Assembly: GCA_903813345.2 (NCBI GenBank)
Contig: CAIIXF020000001.1
Coordinates: 17,873,915-17,937,914, forward strand
DNA: 64,000 nt
Reading direction: 5' to 3'
Source of the DNA: Owenia fusiformis
Taxonomy: Eukaryota; Annelida; Polychaeta; Sabellida; Oweniidae
Translations under genes and position numbers: made by a program
Part shown: positions 56,935-64,000 of the stretch, one piece after another
How positions within the stretch are numbered: position 1 is the first letter of the stretch
Layout: each line of letters opens with the position of its first letter
Notes under the pieces: model-generated
Database searches by the model: none
Told to the model about the DNA's origin: nothing
Seen by the model: only the letters and a program-made list of their open reading frames with translations

Positions 56935-57540
56935 GATTCAATTTGGAAAGCAACATATGAGAGTTACGGGAGATCAACAAGGACAAACGATGAGTGACAC
57001 GGTGAATCATTTGGACAAGCAATAAATCTGTTGGGGAACAGGATGGACAAGTTATGAATCTGTTGGGGATCAAGTCGGACAAGCTATGTATGTTACAGGA
57101 GATCAGCAAGGACAAACGATGTATGACACATTCAATTTGGACAAGCAATGAATATGTTTGGGATCAGGTTGGACAAGCTATGTATGTTACAGGAGATCAG
57201 CAAGGACAAACGATGTATGACACATTCAATTTGGAGAAGCAATGAATATGTTTGGGATCAGGTTGTACAAGCATTGCATATCACAGGAGATCAGCAAGAA
57301 CAAGCAATGCCTGATACGGTGATTCATTTGGACAAGCAATGAATATGTTTGGGATCAGGTTGTACAAGCATTGCATATCACAGGAGATCAGCAAGAACAA
57401 GCAATGCCTGATACGGTGATTCATTTGGACAAGCAATGAATATGGTCGGGATCAGGTTTGACAAGTAATGAATGTTACATGAGAGAAGCAAGGACAATCG
57501 ATGCGTGATACGGGATAATTTGGACAAGCGAATGTGTTGA
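56935..57540. repeat. ~94-96-bp minisatellite, about six units
   Basis: Each unit contains GGGATCAGGTTGGACAAGCT, TGTTACAGGAGATCAGCAAG, GACAAACGATGTATGACAC and TTTGGACAAGCAATGAATATG. ACAAACGAT or its variant falls at about 57111, 57205, 57299 and 57396. Short plus-strand frames (57054-57245, 57148-57342) read through it, but units of 94 bp break the frame and every unit carries stops, so it is not a protein repeat. Confidence 0.85.
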
Positions 57541-60085
57541 AAGAACAGCTTAGTCAACCAACGAATGTTTAGTTTTAGGTTTAGAAAATGGTGGGAGAAG
57601 GGATGCTAGACATTATTTCTTTATGTATAATATCATCATTTTCTTTTTGTGTTCAGATCATAGCTTTCTTTACCTTAACAACTTTTCCCTCTTGTACCTA
57701 GATATTCAAATCAGCTTGGACAAGTAATGTCATTCTCTCGTGGTGGACGGCGAGTGGTCCATGACTTTTGAACGAGAAAACAATGTAACGGGGTAAATAA
57801 CCTTTCATCAAATTTTGTGAAATATAAATGTGATTAAATGCAAAAAGTGGATTGTAGGTTTGAGATAAGAATATTTCCGTTTGTCTCAGTTGCTGTTAAG
57901 GATGAGGGTTGTATTGTACTTAAACATCATCACTGGTATCGTAAATACAAATTATCGTAAACCCATTTCCCATATAAAAGACAATAACTTTGAATAAATG
58001 AGGGAGATATGCACAGTAAAACATGTGTATATTGAACATTTTGCCGAGAAAAAAACGTTAAGTGTTTGAACAGAGAGGGTAATTTATACAGATGCCAGTA
58101 TGTGCGGAGAAAAGGTGTCTACTAGAGACAGGTCTTCACCATTAGACAGGTTGGCTGTATCATGTAACAAGTGATCAGTTGTACAAACGGATATTGTACA
58201 CATATCAGCAGTCATATTGACAGGTGACAGTATTGGAGATGACACAATATTTCAAACCATCCTTCAATCAAAGGACTTCATTTAAATACTCTTGGACCAA
58301 GGATGATTCCAAACAATCAATGTAATGCATAAACAGCCTCATTAGATTTCTAGAGAAAAATTTGCAACAATATTAAAAAATTAAGTGACACTAATTACAC
58401 AGATATTACTTAAAAAAGTTAACTGATTTTTGTGAACCACCCCATGTCCCTGATATATGGACAAGGGTGTATATGATATCATGATTCATGCTCTGGCACT
58501 CGAGTTGGGTGAAAGTTTGGGCCAAGTGAATTTATTAGTAAGAATAAATCCTATAACAAAAAATATGTTTCCCAAAATCGATTTCGGTAAAAACATGTGA
58601 TTAACCACCGTGAATTAAGAAAACCAATTAATTCCGAAGAGTTAGAGTAACTGAGATGGGTAGCAGGGATACTGTATTATTCTATATCATGTTTACTATT
58701 GTATTATTACCGAGTGCACAGGTAGCCTGGTAGAATGTGGTCACTTTGCAATCAATGTAATTGTGAATGAATGTCATTATGAAATCAAAACCCCAAATGG
58801 AATACATAAACACGTGCATGGACAATATACCGTGCAATGACAGCAGACAATCGACACTTATTGATGAGACTTCTCAAATGAATAGTAGGAGTTCGATGTC
58901 AAATTTATAATCCTGAATAGACAATCGACTGGCATTCGTTCCACATCAACATCAAATTATGTCAGTTGTCAAACATTATCTCGTCATAATCATATTGCAC
59001 AATTTGAGATGTTTTTGTTTGTACAACTGGTATATCTTTTGGGTCAACGACTAAAGCGCGTCTTTTTAAAATCAACATAAACCTTTGAATGAGTTTATAC
59101 AAAAGCATATATTTTATAAAATATAACATAACATATTTTATATACGATCTGACATCGGTAATCAACGGTAATCATGTAATGTAACCGTGATAATAGTGTA
59201 CTCTCTAAGTTGCTTTTCTTTAACGAAAACAGTCTATTATGTATAGCAGGAAGCTCGATAGAGGCCTTTTAGAATTGCTTAAGAAATGTAGGAGTAGCAG
59301 TTTTTTAGGTATGTGTTCAGGTCAATGCAACCTTTTATGCAGCGGTTGCCAAGCAATGCATTCCAGTTTCAAATGGACGAGGGAATGATTTCTGCTCCCT
59401 AATGTTAATGATAAAATAGAGTGTTTCATTTGGTCGATAGTGTGAGGTATGAACAGTATGCACGTACTGTCAGTATTTGCGTTTTGTAACTTGAATTACA
59501 GATTATGATTGTACGACAGTGAATAGTTATACACGTCGTTTATAGAACGTTCTGTTTTAGTTGTTGCCACTTTATGATTTTATTGTGTTAAACAAATGTC
59601 CTGTATGACTATACACCATGTCCATAACGCACATTCGTTGGTCATCACAAGTGATATTCACTTTTAAAGTTGGTCCTTGGTTCATTATTTCAAATTTATC
59701 TTTTTTTGTTTCATATTTCGTCAACTCATCATGCCATGACTACTCTATCCATATATTTCATAAAAATTACTTTTGTATGTAAAGTATATTATGTTGTTCA
59801 TGGAACTGGGTAAATTGTTGTCTTTCTTTTTATCTTCTGTCTGTTCCTACGTCCTTACACATTGTATATGTACGAAATAGTGTGTTAATCCAGTTCAAGT
59901 TAAGGAGGTAGTAAATATATGTCATTGTCATGATATATTAAGCAGATAAAAGCTATAGGACAAAATACATGATCACGACTAATTGTTATTTATTGTATTC
60001 ATGAAACTCTAGAAACAACAATTTTTGCAAGGAGGCCCATATAGGATCAAATATATATATATAATGTATAATCATATCGGACTCA
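57541..60085. other. AT-rich DNA without recognised gene
   Basis: Apart from a candidate AG..GT-bounded segment (57702-57792) directly downstream of the minisatellite, nothing with gene-like character is seen. That segment contains a partial echo of the repeat unit (CAGCTTGGACAAGTAATG). Confidence 0.5.
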
Positions 60086-60091
60086 GGCGCC

Positions 60092-60361
60092 ATGTTTTCA
60101 AAATTCGGCTTACCGGCCATACTTTCAGGGACAGAAATACGTGTTTTTCTGCTAAAACGAACATCTTTCTCGAATAAGCATTCTTTATTTGATGAAAAAG
60201 ATATTCGCACTCATTCGGCACGATTCGGAGAGGCGAAGCACGTAAAAACATTGACACAGTCAATGTGTGATTTCGGAAGAGCAATTATTCAGGCGACATT
60301 ATTAAAAGACGAGGATGGCAACCGATGTATGAAACTTTACTTTGGCCAGAATCAAACGTAG
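60092..60361 (+). CDS. unrecognised 89-codon open frame in a CpG-richer patch
   Basis: The frame starts at the ATG in GGCGCCATGTTTTC and reads MFSKFGLPAILSGTEIRVFL, later IRTHSARFGEAKHVK and LLKDEDGNRCMKLYFG, to a TAG. The stretch 60087-60360 is richer in CpG than its surroundings, which also opens two frames on the minus strand. So the length alone is weak evidence. No domain is recognised. It could be a small first exon or a repeat fragment. Confidence 0.2.
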   Translation: MFSKFGLPAILSGTEIRVFLLKRTSFSNKHSLFDEKDIRTHSARFGEAKHVKTLTQSMCDFGRAIIQATLLKDEDGNRCMKLYFGQNQT

Positions 60362-60670
60362 AAACAATCTTTTCTTCCACGTTGCAAAAACAACCGGTCA
60401 AATTAATTTATAGGTTTGTGTCATTCTTGTCTGCATACGAGCGCATTTTTATGCTGAAATCGATCGATCGTACCGAATCGTGCATATTGTGTTAGAAATC
60501 TTGCGTCTTGCAGTACTGACTAAAATGAATATTACCATTTTTGTCACAAATGCATGTTTGACCCTATCTTTGTCTTAGCTCTCTGTATGCTGTTGCGTAT
60601 TGCGAACAGTATGTTCCTTTTCGTCCATTCCCTTGATGTATAGGCTCTCTTTTAGGATATTTCGGGTACT

Positions 60671-60831
60671 ATTCAACTTTTGTCTGTCGGCTACCGGATT
60701 AACCTACTATTTTATGACCAACTCATTTAAAAATATGGATGGAATAGTGATAAGAATTAACTAGTCATATTTAAATGAGTTGCCAATAAAATAATAGGTT
60801 AATCCGGTAGTCGACAGCCAAAAGTTGCATT
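60671..60831. repeat. hairpin MITE 1 of a tandem pair
   Basis: Arms ATTCAACTTTTGTCTGTCGG and CTACCGGATTAACCTACTAT continue to CAACTCATTTAAA and are matched in inverse order on the right (AATAGGTTAATCCGGTAG, TCGACAGCCAAAAGTTG). The stem is about 65 bp with a short loop. Confidence 0.75.
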
Positions 60832-61002
60832 CACGAAAACTAGCATTCGCCAATTCAATCACCGGCTGACGGTTTGACATTCCATTTTATGGCCAACTCC
60901 ATAGATATGAATAGAATAGTATTAGATGCTATTTATAGTTAAATTAGTTGGCCATAAAATGGTATCTAAAATCGGCAGCCGCCAGTTGAATTCGTGAATG
61001 CT
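60828..61002. repeat. hairpin MITE 2 of a tandem pair
   Basis: GCATTCACGAA..CAATTCAATCACCGGCTG and CCATTTTATGGCCAACT form the left arm. AGTTGGCCATAAAATGG and CGGCAGCCGCCAGTTGAATT then CGTGAATGC form the right arm. The central motif TTTTATGGCCAACTC is shared with hairpin 1, so the two are relatives placed head to tail. Confidence 0.7.
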
Positions 61003-61227
61003 ACAAAAGCATGAAATAAGGCAAATCCCATTCTCACGAAACTCAATGAGAACAAACTAATGGCATGGATTTATCAAAGTATACTGTAAGATTAAAACTT
61101 ATTAAAAAGGTATGGGTTTACTCAAGGTGTATTCCATTCCTCAACACAAATTCACTGCAATATGTTGACATATCCTAAACAACCAATGTACAGGGTTACT
61201 CGAAACTATGGGGTCCCCTTGGGCAGA

Positions 61228-61430
61228 CATATATCAATGTCTCCATAGTATGTGTTATATATCATTTCAAAGCTTATCCAAAGCCACATTGATTTGCCAA
61301 GTATCATGGTTCAACTCATAAGCGATAAAAAGTGACAGGCATTTCAAAACTTTCTTTGGCCAAAATATAGTAACTTTGGATGAGCTTTAAAATGATATGT
61401 TAAACATACTATGGCGACATTGGTATATAT
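61228..61430. repeat. hairpin repeat with ~55-bp arms
   Basis: TATATCAATGTCTCCATAGT..ATCATTTCAAAGCTTATCCA on the left is inverted on the right as TGGATGAGCTTTAAAATGAT..ACTATGGCGACATTGGTATA. Non-coding. Confidence 0.75.
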
Positions 61431-61724
61431 TTGCCTATATATTTGCGATATACAACATGGCAAGGAACTAAGCTGAAAAAAGTAATACACATTAAAAGAA
61501 TATGAGTTTTAAATGAAATTCATCTTACCAAATAAGAATTAGGGTCAGAACAAGCAAAAAAGAATAAAAATACTTAAATTATATTTCTTGTAAAAATATT
61601 CGAAAATAATCAATATAAGTCTTTTATATTTTTGTCTTTAACGTTAAACATGAAATGATATTACTTGTTTTTCGTGATACAACAGTTATTATAGTTATTA
61701 TTTATTTATTTGTAGTGGTCAGTC

Positions 61725-62073
61725 TTACAATTCAATAAATATAAAACGATGAATTAAAACTTTCGAACTTACAGAAAACGTTTGTGAGCCCAGCGGGGTG
61801 TATTCGACGATATTACCCCTGCTCCGAGGTCTATATTTCTTAACGCCCGGCAATTTTCCCCGGGAAATAAGATTTCCTTCAGTTCTTGTTATTTCAGCCC
61901 TAGGTATTAACGGTGGTAATAAAACTGTCATTTCAGCGGGCAACAGAGTGAAATATTGGACCTTGGGCCTTCGATCCTCGGTCCAATATTTCACTATATC
62001 GCCCTCCGAAATCAGTGACCTCGTTTTCGCCATCATGTTTCACAAACTCCGCCCTTTTAAAATGACTCGTTAA
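61725..62073. repeat. palindromic repeat open on both strands
   Basis: A perfect 16-bp stem GTGAAATATTGGACC(T) / (A)GGTCCAATATTTCAC lies at about 61948-61995 around the loop TGGGCCTTCGATCCTC. A minus-strand frame of 103 codons (61725-62036, starting MMAKTRSLISEGDIVKYWTE) and a plus-strand frame of 91 codons (61798-62073) overlap it almost completely. The CGG/CTCGG loop resembles the hairpins near 1340, 4770 and 8120. I read this as a repeat whose composition happens to be stop-poor. A real exon on the minus strand is possible but unproven. Confidence 0.5.
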
Positions 62074-63370
62074 TATTCATGAGCTTCATGTTACCGGTTT
62101 GGTTATTGACCAGGCCGCTTAACTATACAGAATGTAGTTTTCAGTCTTTAGTGATGAAACTGTCGGTCCAGGTCAAATTATGCCCTATGCTATATGTATG
62201 GCTGATTGTGTTTGGCAATTTCTTTTAAGAGATAACTTTATTGTTGTAATTGTCGTCTGTAGCCACCTAGACTCTTGTTCTAGCAGATCCTATTGAGATT
62301 TAATAGTTAAAGATGTGCATGAGGTTGGTCGTATTTTAAGTTCACTTGACAAGTTACATTTGCAATATTGAGCACATAAACATTATTTTCTGCTTCGTTG
62401 TCTGAATAAGTATACTGCTTGCAATTGTGATTAGATACAGAACATGTGAAAGAAGGAATACTGACTATCAATTGCAATCGGTTTGAAATATGTTTTATTT
62501 ATTTAAATAAAAAATCAGTACGGTAGTTTGTTTTCAAAATAGGTAGTTTATTCAATGCCTCTCAATTTTTTGGGGTTAAAACTTGAGTAACTTGGGCTAT
62601 ATTACCTCATCTGTGTAGTTTTGCCAAAATGAGGCACTTTTACAGTGTGGTAATTTTATCACGAGAACGTCAAACGATTGAGTGATTTCATGAGACAAGT
62701 TTTTGTTGGTGGGTTTGCGACTCCTTTGAGTTGACTATGACTATTTGGAATACCTTGTTGTTTTCGCTATCGGAAGGATATCCAGGTACTCAAAAAGAGC
62801 AAAAAGAGCAAATTAAGCTTTATTTATTGAACGACCTTTAACAATATTCGACTTCTCAATTAGTTTACAGTGTATGTTACATATGCTTTGTAGGGGTTGT
62901 GTTAATTCTTTTTTTACATAAATGTCGTAATCTGTACTTTCTAATATGTGGTAAAACATTTATCACACATCTTTACTTGAACAGAATATTCGTCAAGGCA
63001 TGAAAAAACTTCATTTGAAAAGCAGTCCAATGATGTATTAAACATTTATAAATATACTCGTAAATGTTCGATTTTTCGTAACGTAAGAGAACCATATGCG
63101 CTTATCTTATACCTCAAGGACAGAGGCATGTTGTGATGCATTCTTACAAACATTTTTATATCGGTGATATGACATAAACAATGATATTTATCAGGCTAGA
63201 TTTATGGAATAAGTCTATAACGTATATTAAAGCATCGGAATTGAAGTTAAAGAGCTAAAAAATGCGAATATTGAATATCTGATTCAGGTATTTAAATACA
63301 TATTATTTCGATATTTTCAAGTCAGTATTTGCTGTGGTCAAACTGATTATACAGATATGATAATTTATAT
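62074..63370. other. AT-rich DNA without recognised gene
   Basis: No exon-like frame, RNA gene or clear repeat was found. A small direct duplication AAAAAGAGC lies at about 62794-62811. Confidence 0.5.
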
Positions 63371-63608
63371 CAAGTATATCATTGTACAATCATTTAGAAT
63401 TAAATACCATTTTGTAGATTGCCAAAACTTTTCCACTGGCTATAAAATATAGTTTTTGACATGATATCCTATGGATATCACAATAAAAATGAAATAGTCA
63501 AGTATATCATTGTACAATCATTTAGAATTAAATATCATTTTGTAGATTGCCAAAACCTTTCCAATTTGACATGATATCCTACGAATATCACAATAAAAAT
63601 GAAATAGT
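63371..63608. repeat. 128-bp tandem duplication
   Basis: The unit starting CAAGTATATCATTGTACAAT at 63371 is repeated at 63499 with a few substitutions and a ~20-bp deletion in the second copy (the segment ACTGGCTATAAAATATAG is missing). Both copies end CACAATAAAAATGAAATAGT. Confidence 0.9.
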
Positions 63609-64000
63609 TTTAAAAAGGTAAATGTGTTCAACATCTCCAATATATTCTGAAGAGGGTGTGGGGTTGTCTGATACAACTAACTATCGTACATTGGCATTCT
63701 GTAGTGGTTCCTTATGGCCCAATGTTACAGGGGCCATCTATATTGCAGTAACGTATTGTTGTTACTTAATTTTTTTAAAGTTGTTTCTTAATTTCTTAAT
63801 TACAAAACATTGGTCCTTGTAGAAGATTTGAAAAATAATTTAGTCATTCTTAATTTTGAATGCTCTAATTTTAAATATCAGAGGGATAAAGTTGAATTAT
63901 TTCTTCATGGAGATTCACATTTAACAAAGCCACCAATTTAAAACATCCTTTTAATAGCTCATTGCATAATTTCTCGAAAAGTGGCCGAATGTCAAGGTTT

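Noticed and set aside
57054-57342. Protein with 32-residue repeats
   Set aside because: Units of 94 bp shift the frame and each unit carries stop codons, so this is a DNA-level minisatellite.

Overview
The window is AT-rich nuclear DNA from an animal, most likely a marine invertebrate. It has short protein-coding exons with canonical GT-AG introns, a CR1/jockey-like LINE, a tRNA-headed SINE, hAT, pogo-like and TTAA-type DNA transposons, and many hairpin MITEs. There are no operons, no bacterial signals and no CRISPR array. The phylum cannot be fixed from the sequence alone.

Positions 1-14050 hold the one clear host gene: the 5' part of LMBRD1 on the minus strand. LMBRD1 is the lysosomal membrane protein needed to export vitamin B12 (cobalamin). 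Seven exons (13897-13953, 11224-11400, 10767-10830, 9022-9122, 7821-7888, 1029-1117, 321-394) join without a phase error into the first 210 codons; the remaining exons lie beyond position 1. A perfect CLEAR/TFEB palindrome sits about 80 bp upstream of the start codon. The introns are loaded with transposons. Intron 5 (1118-7820) contains a three-level nest (palindromic MITE, then a TIR element with a 7-bp target duplication, then a 5'-truncated LINE). It also contains a 2.2-kb element with a 5-bp GTACA duplication, about a dozen copies of a 15-bp motif, and traces of its own gene.

Positions 14414-24017 are a transposon-dense flank: a hAT element with a decayed transposase C-terminus and a perfect 8-bp duplication, a 121-bp tandem duplication with a strong hairpin, a pogo-like MITE, an A/C-rich array interrupted by a SINE, a foldback element, a TTAA MITE, and a second three-deep nest (22562-24017) in which every level can be resolved.

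Positions 24018-64000 show no recognisable host gene. They contain a second TTAA MITE, a 1.6-kb TIR element with CpG-rich subterminal blocks around a plausible coding exon (32430-34028), an old ~55-bp satellite torn apart by insertions (35040-39860), several near-palindromic MITEs, and two minisatellites (~75 bp at 47715-48630; ~94-96 bp at 56935-57540). Near the right end are four further hairpin repeats and a tandem duplication. The long gaps between these are AT-rich and look non-coding.

All homology statements rest on recognition of motifs by eye; no database search or folding program was run.
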